Source: CALGTL01 sp963579135 (lineage in GTDB: Bacteria > Chloroflexota > Dehalococcoidia > Lucifugimonadales > Australimonadaceae). From it: DNA of 35,933 nucleotides. The stretch lies in contig CAUZFB010000023.1 of the NCBI GenBank assembly GCA_963579135.1, forward strand, positions 1 through 35,933. Direction: 5' to 3'. The notes beneath the pieces were generated by a model. That model was not told where the DNA came from and ran no database searches. It saw only the letters and a list, made by a program, of their open reading frames with translations. Made by a program: the position numbers and the translations under genes. Shown piece by piece: positions 8,452 to 15,509 of this stretch. Every line of letters begins with the position of its first letter. The stretch's first letter is position 1.

Positions 8452-8487
8452 CCCGGCTAACAATATCTAGAGGAGGGCGCACGCCAG

Positions 8488-10008
8488 ATGCACGACGAAG
8501 AAGACGATCACTCACATTTTGATTTTTCCGACGCCGATCAGGTGGAGGACATTGAGGGGATAGAGAAGTTCACGCTTTACAGTGTGGGCATCGACATCGG
8601 CTCCTCGACGACTCACTCCATCTTCTCCCGGATAGTCCTCCGCCGAGAAGGCGCGGGCCTATCGGCCAAGTTCGTCGTAACCGAGCGCGACGTTCTCTAC
8701 AAATCCCCCATCATGCTCACACCCTACCTCACCGGTACAGAGATCGACACGGACCAGGTGAAGTCATTCATCGACAAGTCCTATGCCGACGCAGGGTTCA
8801 CGCCGGATGACGTGGACACCGGTGCCGTCATCATCACTGGTGAAGCGCTCAAGAAACAGAACGCCCAGCCGATCCTTGAGTACTTCTCGGAGGAGTCGGG
8901 GAGATTCATCTGCGCCTCTGCGGGCCCCATGCACGAAGCGTTGCTTGCTGCATTCGGTTCAGGAGCAGTGACCGCCTCCAAGCTCCACAACACGACCGTC
9001 CTCGACGTAGACATGGGCGGCGGTACCACAAAGCTCACGCTCATCAAGGCGGGCGAGATCACGCAGATGGTCGCGGTGGAAGTCGGCGCGCGCCTGATCG
9101 CCTACGACGACGATATGACCATCACCCGCGTGGAGCAACCCGCTCGTACAATCATGAAGGACCTTGGGCACACGGTTCAAGTGGGCGACAAACTGACCGC
9201 TGAGCAACGCGAAGAATTCGCAGCGAGAGAGACTGAGATTCTGTTCGACGTCATCAGCGGCGGCACGCTCGAACCGCTCACGGCATCGCTCCTGCTGACC
9301 GAGGGACTCCACGACCATGCGCTTCAGGACATCGACCACATCGTCTACTCAGGCGGTGTATCCGAATATGTCTACAAACGGGAAACCGCCACCTTCGGCG
9401 ACATCGGCCCATGGCTAGGAGACAAGGTCCGTGAGCGGTCGCTGGCAACCTTTAACCCTGGAGTGCTCATCACCCCGACCGAAGGCATCCGCGCCACCGT
9501 GATCGGTGCAGGCGAATACACCCTTCAAGCTTCGGGGTCGACCAGCTACATTTCTACGCACGACGTCATGCCTGTACGTGGGATTCAGGTGGCCCGTGCC
9601 TACATCGACAAGGAGCAGACGCTGGAAGAGATGCAGAAGGCTCTCCGCACGGCGCTCAGCAAATATGATGTGGAAACCCTTTCTTCGACCATGGCCCTGG
9701 CTATGAGCGTGGCTGGCCAACCCGACTACCGCTACATCCGCACGCTTTCGGAAGCTATTGACAGCATCGTCGACAAAACAGAGCCACCGGGCGCACCCAT
9801 CTTCCTTGTGCTTGACGTCGACGTCGGGAAATCTCTGGGCGGCATCCTGAAGGAAGAGATCAAACTCGACAGGGCGGTCATCGCCGTCGACGGCATTGAA
9901 GTCGGAGATCTTGACTACATTGATATTGGCAAACCAATGGGCGTCAGCGAAGTCATTCCTGTCACGGTCAAGTCGCTGATATTCGCCGTCCGCTCGGCCT
10001 CCGGATAG
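8488..10008 (+). CDS. EutA-like ASKHA protein (copy 1)
   Basis: The product is 506 residues, ATG 8488 with AGGAGG (8471-8476). It matches EutA, the chaperone-like ATPase that reactivates adenosylcobalamin-dependent ethanolamine ammonia-lyase by exchanging damaged cofactor. The ASKHA nucleotide motifs are visible: phosphate-1 VGIDIGSSTTH (33-43), phosphate-2 VLDVDMGGGTTK (171-182), adenosine motif IVYSGGVSEYVY (285-296). TGAVIITGEALKKQNA and FICASAGPMHE are EutA-like blocks. An acidic His/Asp-rich extension (1-28) precedes the fold; E. coli EutA is shorter, about 467 residues. No eutB or eutC lies in the window, so its client here is unknown. It is co-transcribed with the bicupin upstream and followed by a strong hairpin. 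Confidence 0.85.
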   Translation: MHDEEDDHSHFDFSDADQVEDIEGIEKFTLYSVGIDIGSSTTHSIFSRIVLRREGAGLSAKFVVTERDVLYKSPIMLTPYLTGTEIDTDQVKSFIDKSYADAGFTPDDVDTGAVIITGEALKKQNAQPILEYFSEESGRFICASAGPMHEALLAAFGSGAVTASKLHNTTVLDVDMGGGTTKLTLIKAGEITQMVAVEVGARLIAYDDDMTITRVEQPARTIMKDLGHTVQVGDKLTAEQREEFAARETEILFDVISGGTLEPLTASLLLTEGLHDHALQDIDHIVYSGGVSEYVYKRETATFGDIGPWLGDKVRERSLATFNPGVLITPTEGIRATVIGAGEYTLQASGSTSYISTHDVMPVRGIQVARAYIDKEQTLEEMQKALRTALSKYDVETLSSTMALAMSVAGQPDYRYIRTLSEAIDSIVDKTEPPGAPIFLVLDVDVGKSLGGILKEEIKLDRAVIAVDGIEVGDLDYIDIGKPMGVSEVIPVTVKSLIFAVRSASG

Positions 10009-10033
10009 CGACTAGGAACGCCCGTTGCTCCGG

Positions 10034-10039
10034 TAGAAT
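10034..10039 (+). promoter_or_regulatory. Possible -10 element for RO5
   Basis: TAGAAT at 10034-10039 lies just before the hairpin at 10041-10075. The same hexamer occurs upstream of RO6 (34181-34186). If used, transcription would begin inside the hairpin and give RO5 a leader starting there. No clear -35 was found. Confidence 0.25.
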
Positions 10040-10040
10040 A

Positions 10041-10080
10041 AGTGAGCCCCTCCAGATAACCTGGAGGGGCTCACTGCTTT
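10041..10080 (+). terminator. Rho-independent terminator after eutA copy 1
   Basis: A perfect 15-bp stem, AGTGAGCCCCTCCAG (10041-10055) and CTGGAGGGGCTCACT (10061-10075), has a 5-base loop ATAAC and is followed by GCTTT. It closes the dehydrogenase-bicupin-EutA operon and lies 18 bases before the RO5 start. Confidence 0.87.
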
Positions 10081-10097
10081 GAGATCGAAAGGCGGCC

Positions 10098-11453
10098 ATG
10101 CTTTCCACTAGTGACAACCAATTGCTAACGCAGGTCGGGCCAGGGACGCCCATGGGCAACACCATCCGGCACTACTGGATCCCCGCGATCCTTTCGTCAG
10201 AGCTCCCTACTCCCAAGTCACCTCCGCTAGACATGCGCCTGCTGGGTGAAGATCTCACCGCGTTCCGGTCGGGCGACGGCAGCGTTGGCCTGGTGCAATC
10301 CCATTGCCCGCATCGAGGCGCCCCACTGTACTACGGGCGTCCCGAAGAGGGCGGCATCCGCTGCGCGTACCACGGCTGGATGTTCGACCCCAGCGGACTC
10401 TGCGTGGACATGCCCAATGAGCCCGAAGAAAGCAACTTCAAGGACAAAGTCACTGTCGCCGCTTACCCGTGCGTCGAGCGCAACGGGATCGTCTGGACAT
10501 ACATGGGTCCAGATGCGGCGCCGCCGTCACTGCCTAATCTGGAATGGAATACAGTTCCCGAGGAGCAGGTCTACGTTACCAAGCGTATCGAGAATTGCAG
10601 TTTCATGCAGGCGCTGGAAGGCGAGATCGATTCAAGCCACAGTACTTTCCTACACAGCGCGCTGAGCAACGACGCCTTTACCACACCGGTGGCGGTCAAT
10701 CTCGTCCGATCCAAGGGTGAGAGCTACCGCATGCAGGACAAGCGCCCCCACTTCCAGGTGCTCGATACCGACGCTGGAGTGATGATCGGTGCGTCATACA
10801 AGGCGGAGGAAGACTCTCGCTACTGGCGCATCACCCAGTTCCTTATGCCGTTCCATACGCTGATTCCGCCATATGGAGTAAGCCCCGTGTATAGCGGTCA
10901 CGCCTGGGTCCCCATCGACGACACCCACACGATGGCATTGTGTTTCACGTATCACCCTTCGGCGCCCCTGTCTCAGGAGCAACGAAACATCATGATGTAC
11001 CAACGTGATGGGCTCGAGGGACTCCACCCGAGCGTCGAGGCTTTCGAGCCCGCGGCCGCGGTCCCTGGCAACGCGACGTGGCGAACCAAGCTCAAGCACG
11101 AGGGGCACTCGCGGTTTCCCATCGACTGGGAGTTTCAAACCACGAAGAGCTTTTCTGGTCTGCCTGGAGTGTGGCCACAAGATACTGCGATGCAGGAAGG
11201 GATGGGCCCAATCTACAACCGCAGTCATGAGCACCTCGGTACCACGGACATGGGCATCATCCGTGTCCGCAAGCGTTTGATCGATGGGGCAAAGACGCTC
11301 GCTATTTACGGCGTAGCGCCTGCAGGTGCGTCGAATCCCGAGCCGTACGCCACCCGCGCTGCCGCTGCCATCGTGGACAATGACGCCTCTTGGGTCGAAA
11401 CGACAGCTGGGCCGCGCACGGTGCGCCTCGGAGTCAGCGTCGACGCGCCGTAG
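10098..11453 (+). CDS. Rieske oxygenase alpha subunit, phthalate 4,5-dioxygenase type (RO5)
   Basis: The product is 451 residues. Rieske ligands are C70, H72, C89 and H92. The mononuclear iron motif is D178-S-S-H181-S-T-F-L-H186 within ALEGEIDSSHSTFLH, which resembles classical phthalate 4,5-dioxygenase more than RO1-RO4 do. HYWIPAILSSELP, CPHRGAPLYYGRPEEGGIRCAYHGWMFD and PQDTAMQEGMGPIYNRSHEHLG are typical of that group. AAGGCGG lies 4-5 bases before the ATG. It stands alone between the eutA terminator and a convergent terminator, so it is probably monocistronic. It lacks the QCIEQPFEETVHPDGRF block shared by RO1-3 and RO6 and so belongs to a different subfamily. Hydroxylation or demethylation of an aromatic acid is likely; the substrate is not known. 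Confidence 0.93.
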   Translation: MLSTSDNQLLTQVGPGTPMGNTIRHYWIPAILSSELPTPKSPPLDMRLLGEDLTAFRSGDGSVGLVQSHCPHRGAPLYYGRPEEGGIRCAYHGWMFDPSGLCVDMPNEPEESNFKDKVTVAAYPCVERNGIVWTYMGPDAAPPSLPNLEWNTVPEEQVYVTKRIENCSFMQALEGEIDSSHSTFLHSALSNDAFTTPVAVNLVRSKGESYRMQDKRPHFQVLDTDAGVMIGASYKAEEDSRYWRITQFLMPFHTLIPPYGVSPVYSGHAWVPIDDTHTMALCFTYHPSAPLSQEQRNIMMYQRDGLEGLHPSVEAFEPAAAVPGNATWRTKLKHEGHSRFPIDWEFQTTKSFSGLPGVWPQDTAMQEGMGPIYNRSHEHLGTTDMGIIRVRKRLIDGAKTLAIYGVAPAGASNPEPYATRAAAAIVDNDASWVETTAGPRTVRLGVSVDAP

Positions 11454-11479
11454 CCGGCACGCGGATGTCATAGCGAAGC

Positions 11480-11509
11480 AAAGGGCCGCCCCAGATGGGC
11501 GGCCCTTTT
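11480..11509. terminator. Bidirectional hairpin terminator between RO5 and the dienelactone hydrolase
   Basis: AAAGGGCCGCCC (11480-11491) pairs with GGGCGGCCCTTT (11497-11508) across a CAGAT loop. There is a T run on the right in plus sense and an A run on the left that reads as T in minus sense. It sits between two convergent genes and can serve both. Confidence 0.85.
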
Positions 11510-11529
11510 GGCGTCCAATAACCACGCGG

Positions 11530-12267
11530 CTACTTGAGATGCTTCCCAAAAAAGTCGATGGTCCTCGACCACGAGTCGTTCGCGGCCGCTGCGTTATAAC
11601 TGGCGCGGTCGTTGCAGAAGAAACCGTGGCCAGCACCCTCGTAGGTGTGGCTCTCGTAGTCCTTCCCTTTGGACTTCAATGTGCTCTCGATGGCTGCGAC
11701 ATTCTCCAGGGGGATGCCGCCGTCTTGGTCTCCCCAAAAGCCGATCATCGGGGCGTCAACTTGGTCCGCCGTGAGGTCCAGCACGCGAGGGGCGTCTGCC
11801 GGTGACCCCGGCCGAGGCAGCACGCCACCGCCATAGAACACCGCTGCAGCTTTTATGGCTGACACCGTGGCCGCCGAGTAGTAGGAGACAAACCCGCCGA
11901 AGCAAAAGCCCACGATACCGATGTTGTCGGAATCCACGTCGGGGTTACTCTTGAGGTAATCCACAGTTGCCTGGAGATCAGCGACAATGTCGTCGTTGCT
12001 CAGCTTGTCGCGCTCACCGAACGCCCGCTCGGTCTCCGCATATGGAATCACTGTACCCGCTCCACCCCGGTGGAATAGCTCAGGAGCCACTGCAAAGTAA
12101 CCCGCCGCAGCGAATCGCAATGCCACATCCTCAATGTGATCGTCCACGCCGAAGATCTCTTGAATCACGATGATCGCAGGCTTCTGCCCTGCTTCATCTG
12201 GCTTTGCGGTATGCAATTGCATATCGTTCCCGGCAGCGCGTACCGTCTCTACACTGCTACTTGACAC
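11530..12267 (-). CDS. Dienelactone hydrolase family protein
   Basis: The product is 245 residues. The open frame extends further upstream but would overlap the stress-protein remnant; GTG at 12267 has GGAGG five bases before it and gives the usual family length. The alpha/beta-hydrolase catalytic triad of the family is visible: Cys122 in GFCFGG, Asp182 in FWGDQDGG, and His214 in GAGHGFF. The oxyanion region VIQEIFGVDDHIED (about 34-47) is typical. Classical enzymes open dienelactones formed after ortho cleavage of chlorocatechols, and homologs hydrolyse other lactones or esters. In this oxygenase island a role in hydrolysing a ring-cleavage product is reasonable but inferred. No signal peptide, so cytosolic. 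It lies 58 bases downstream of the stress-protein remnant on the same strand. Confidence 0.88.
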   Translation of the reverse strand: MSSSSVETVRAAGNDMQLHTAKPDEAGQKPAIIVIQEIFGVDDHIEDVALRFAAAGYFAVAPELFHRGGAGTVIPYAETERAFGERDKLSNDDIVADLQATVDYLKSNPDVDSDNIGIVGFCFGGFVSYYSAATVSAIKAAAVFYGGGVLPRPGSPADAPRVLDLTADQVDAPMIGFWGDQDGGIPLENVAAIESTLKSKGKDYESHTYEGAGHGFFCNDRASYNAAAANDSWSRTIDFFGKHLK

Positions 12268-12325
12268 GTTATCCTCCGGCCACTGCGATTGCTCAATTTC
12301 ACCATCGTGCAGGCGGAAAGATCGC

Positions 12326-12798
12326 CTACTGCTTCCCCTCAATCGCCAACACCGGCTTCCCGGACTCCCGGATAAGCTGGTCAGCCACGCTACCAAAGAC
12401 CGTCCGGCTGGTACCTGAGCGACCATAGGTCGCGATGCCGGCCGCGTCAATCTGTTCCTCCTCCATCGCCTCGAGAAGTTCCTGGCCGCCTACGCCCTGC
12501 CGCACCTGGGTCAAGGCTTCTATGCCCTCTCCTTGGCACTGCTTACCAAGGCCGTTCAGGTAGTCTCCAGCTTCTGTGAGTTCGGCGGAGATGGTCTCAT
12601 CAATGACGCCCTGCACCTCCTGCGTCACGGCGCTCAACTCACCGGAAGCAGGAACGATGGAACGGGTAAGCGCAGCGACGGCCACTACACGCACCAGCGT
12701 CATCTGAGCAATCATTCTTTCGCAGCCTAGAGTAGCACCTCAGCTGTTTCAGAGCCGTTCAAAGGAACCAACATATTCTTGAACGTTGCGTCCCTCAA
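12326..12798 (-). pseudogene. Universal stress protein (UspA family), frameshifted
   Basis: The 3' part (12715-12326) encodes the second half of a UspA domain, ending GRSGTSRTVFGSVADQLIRESGKPVLAIEGKQ, which holds the family's G-x2-G-x9-G(S) ATP-binding signature. Its apparent start lacks the first beta strand. That strand is found immediately upstream in another frame: from 12798 (TTG) or 12774 (ATG) the minus strand reads FKNMLVPLNGSETAEVLL and then hits a TAG near 12729. UspA proteins normally begin with FKNILVPLDGSE, so a single gene appears broken by a frameshift of one or two bases around 12715-12735. Either the gene is decaying or there is a base error in the assembly. Confidence 0.72.
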
Positions 12799-12949
12799 CC
12801 AATATCTAACGCTCTCCTGAGGTGCCTGGTGCTTCTGGCTATTCGGCTTGATACGACGCCACGATTATTCGCGCTCTCGGAGTCAACCATGACGCACGAC
12901 CGTAGCTCGCGTACCATACTCGAAACTCCCTTACCTCACGAGGAACAGT

Positions 12950-14248
12950 ATGTCTGACCTTCGACGCACCCCTGAAGAACGGCAGATTCTGGCGCGCGCC
13001 GCGACTGTCCTGCCAGGCGGTACGCTAGGCAACGTACGTCTCGCCGACGACTATGCGTTTGTTGTGAAAGAGGGCCGAGGTTCTCGTATATGGGACGTTA
13101 GCGGCAACGAGTACGTGGACTATCTGCTCGGTTCCGGCCCCATGGTTGTCGGCCACGCCAACCCCAAGGTAATCGCGGCAGCAGAAGAGGCGATGCGCAA
13201 GGGAACGACTTTCTTCACCCAGAATCCGTATGCCGTAGAGCTAGCAGAACGGATCGTAGAGGCCGTTCCGTGCGCTGAACAGGTGCGCTACACATCCACC
13301 GGCACCGAAGCCACCTCCTACGCTCTCCGTGTGGCTCGGGCATTTCGCAAACGCGACAAGATACTCAAGTTCGAGGGCGGTTTCCATGGGATGCACGACT
13401 ATTCGCTGATGAGCTTGTCGCCGAGCGGTACGGTCCCGTTCCCCGCACCGGAGCCGTCGTCGGCAGGCATTCCAAAGGCCGTCCAGGACACGGTCTTGGT
13501 GGCCCCTTTCAACGACCTGGAGACCACGGTTGCGATCATCGAGCAGAACCACAACGATCTCGCAGCAGTCATGGTCGAGCCTGTCCAGCGCGTGCTCGCT
13601 CCCCTGCCCGGTTTCCTCGAAGGCCTCCGCGAGGTCACTACGCGCTACGACATCCCGCTGATCTTCGACGAGATTGTCACGGGATTCCGTATGGCGTACG
13701 GTGGCGCGCAGCAGTACTACGGTGTCACGCCTGATCTCACGGCAATCGGGAAGATCGTTGGCGGTGGCTTCCCTCTGGCCGCTGTGGTCGGCCGCAAAGA
13801 GCTCATGGATGTCTACGACTCCCACGCTGTCGACGCGAGCGACTTCCTTCCGCAGATCGGTACGCTCAATGGCAACCCCGTTGCGGCTGCAGCAGGCCTG
13901 GCTACGCTTGAAATCATGCGTGAGCCGGGCCTCTACGACGGGTACTGGGAAACTGGAGGAAGGCTGCGCAATGGCCTCCAGCAGATGCTAGATGAGGCGG
14001 AGATTCCAGCCACCGTAAGCGGGATAGACATCATGTTCGATGTCTACTTCACGGAGACGCCCATCACGGGGTTCCGCTCAACCATGGGCGCCGACAAGTC
14101 GAAGAATAAGGTTTTCGACGAAACCCTCTTGGAGCACGGTGTGTTCAAGCCTCCCGGTAAGGTCTACGTCGGGGTTTGCCATGACGAGGCGGACGTGCAG
14201 CAGACGCTCACTGCCTTCAAAGCGGGAGTTGACGCCGTTCGCGACTAG
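12950..14248 (+). CDS. Class III PLP-dependent aminotransferase, glutamate-1-semialdehyde aminomutase-like
   Basis: The product is 432 residues. The start ATG 12950 follows GAGGAA. Class III fold-type I features are present: STGTEATSYALRVAR (116-130) for PLP phosphate binding, FEGGFHGMHDY (141-151), FDEIVTG (239-245) with the Asp that contacts the PLP ring nitrogen, and Lys268 in GKIVGGGFPLAAV as the Schiff-base lysine. The N-terminus and the NGNPVAAAAGLATL block resemble glutamate-1-semialdehyde 2,1-aminomutase, but no other heme genes are nearby. A catabolic amino-group transfer or racemase-like role is equally likely. It is monocistronic as far as seen, divergent from the stress-protein remnant and convergent with the decarboxylase-like gene. 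Confidence 0.83.
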   Translation: MSDLRRTPEERQILARAATVLPGGTLGNVRLADDYAFVVKEGRGSRIWDVSGNEYVDYLLGSGPMVVGHANPKVIAAAEEAMRKGTTFFTQNPYAVELAERIVEAVPCAEQVRYTSTGTEATSYALRVARAFRKRDKILKFEGGFHGMHDYSLMSLSPSGTVPFPAPEPSSAGIPKAVQDTVLVAPFNDLETTVAIIEQNHNDLAAVMVEPVQRVLAPLPGFLEGLREVTTRYDIPLIFDEIVTGFRMAYGGAQQYYGVTPDLTAIGKIVGGGFPLAAVVGRKELMDVYDSHAVDASDFLPQIGTLNGNPVAAAAGLATLEIMREPGLYDGYWETGGRLRNGLQQMLDEAEIPATVSGIDIMFDVYFTETPITGFRSTMGADKSKNKVFDETLLEHGVFKPPGKVYVGVCHDEADVQQTLTAFKAGVDAVRD

Positions 14249-14551
14249 TTGCCACGCGCTGTAAGGCGTTTGGCGTTGAGCGGGGGCACGGCTCACCGAC
14301 GGGGTCAATGTCACACATCTTGATGTGTTCTGGTTTGTTCCATTTGGTCCCGTTTGCTCCTGAGCCAGCACACCCAGCTTTCGGCGTGGAATGCGCCGAC
14401 ACGAAGACGCGTAGTACTCCGCAAGCCTATGCTGCTTCAGAGTAGACATGGGGTGATCACCGCACGATGGGTAGTTGTCACACATCTACCTCACGAATAA
14501 CAGTGGCTACACAAGCTACATTCAGGTGAAGCTGCTCTGCGCGAGGGGCGG
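14249..14551. other. 303-base intergenic region with a 12-bp direct repeat
   Basis: No convincing gene is visible. TGTCACACATCT occurs at 14309-14320 and again at 14476-14487. Weak open frames cross the interval on the minus strand but resemble nothing I recognise. There is no clear hairpin terminator despite the two convergent genes on either side. The repeat could be a scar of a lost mobile element, but no transposase is seen. Confidence 0.35.
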
Positions 14552-15472
14552 CTAGATAGCCCCGGCGAAGAAAAGGTCCTCTACTGCGGGCCACGTGCTG
14601 ATGAGCCCCTGCTCGTGGGCATAGCGAATCACCGTTTCGAGAGCAGCGTGGTTGTTTGCGACACCATTGCGGTACGGCATCATGCCGCGCTCTCGCAGCC
14701 ATTTCACGGGCATGCCCATGTAGGTGGCATCGTCGCTCAGGTTCTCGAAGAACAACGATTGCGCCTTGTCACTCGCATCGACGATCGCTTGGCCGAGACC
14801 AGGGTTGGCCTCCACTACCTCTCGCTTGGCTAACAACATAGTGTTTGGCGGGAAAACGCCGCTCTGTTCGAAGTACGTCTGCACCTCAGCCAGCGGGTCA
14901 TCAAACAGGTTCGCCGTGTTATCGGTGATGTCGACCCCACCTCGGTCCCACATCACCGCATCGAGCTTGCCGCTTTCGAGGTCTGCGATGAAGTCGAACG
15001 TACCTTTCTCGAGACTCAGTCCAGGCAACGTTGGCAAGTCGACGTGGGACATCGAGTTCGGCTCTGCCGCTTTCCACTCAACCTTGGTGAAATCGAAGCC
15101 GTAGACATCGGCCAAGCCACCTCGAACCCACACTGCGGGGTTGAACCCGAATCCTCGAACCCCGATCTTCTTGCCCTCCAGATCCTTTGGGCTATGGATA
15201 CCTGCCGTTTTGTTGACACGGATGGCGACCTGGGGGAAGAAGAAATCTATGAACACTGGGATGCCCACCAGTGGGCGCCCCTGATCCATGGCTATCAGGA
15301 AGTTCGATAAGGGAAGGATGCTTACATCATAGGCCAAATCAGAAAAGGCGCTAGCGTAGGCCGCAGCGCCGTTTTCCCATCCTAACGTAACGTCAAATCC
15401 GTCGATCTTGACCGTCCCATCCGCGATATAGTGCGACGCGAATTCATCCGGGGCTGCGATGCTGATTGCCAT
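14552..15472 (-). CDS. 4,5-dihydroxyphthalate decarboxylase-like protein (periplasmic-binding fold, cytosolic)
   Basis: The product is 306 residues. The start ATG 15472 has AAGGA about six bases upstream; the longer open frame has no ribosome-binding site and overlaps gamma-glutamyltransferase. The protein has the type 2 periplasmic-binding fold, yet it begins MAISIAAPDEFASHYIADG with no signal peptide or lipobox. The features (YDVSILPLSNFLIAMDQGRPLVGIPVF at about 52-78, in two lobes, then HSPKDLEGKKIGVRGF and a WVRGGLADVYGFD segment) match the 4,5-dihydroxyphthalate decarboxylase (Pht5) family better than transport receptors. Pht5 removes a carboxylate after the dioxygenase and dihydrodiol dehydrogenase steps, which fits the Rieske and Gfo/Idh genes here. 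It follows gamma-glutamyltransferase by 37 bases. Alternative: an NMT1/SsuA-like receptor without export. Confidence 0.74.
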   Translation of the reverse strand: MAISIAAPDEFASHYIADGTVKIDGFDVTLGWENGAAAYASAFSDLAYDVSILPLSNFLIAMDQGRPLVGIPVFIDFFFPQVAIRVNKTAGIHSPKDLEGKKIGVRGFGFNPAVWVRGGLADVYGFDFTKVEWKAAEPNSMSHVDLPTLPGLSLEKGTFDFIADLESGKLDAVMWDRGGVDITDNTANLFDDPLAEVQTYFEQSGVFPPNTMLLAKREVVEANPGLGQAIVDASDKAQSLFFENLSDDATYMGMPVKWLRERGMMPYRNGVANNHAALETVIRYAHEQGLISTWPAVEDLFFAGAI

Positions 15473-15509
15473 TGTTATTCCTTGATGAGTTCCTGGCCGT
15501 TGGAGCTTT

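Noticed and set aside
14249..14551. Possible tRNA or transposase fragment
   Set aside because: No T-loop or acceptor-stem pairing was found, and the weak open frames resemble no transposase that I recognise.
14552..15472. ABC-type NMT1/SsuA substrate-binding protein
   Set aside because: No signal peptide or lipobox and no ABC permease or ATPase genes nearby; the sequence fits the 4,5-dihydroxyphthalate decarboxylase family better, though this is not certain.
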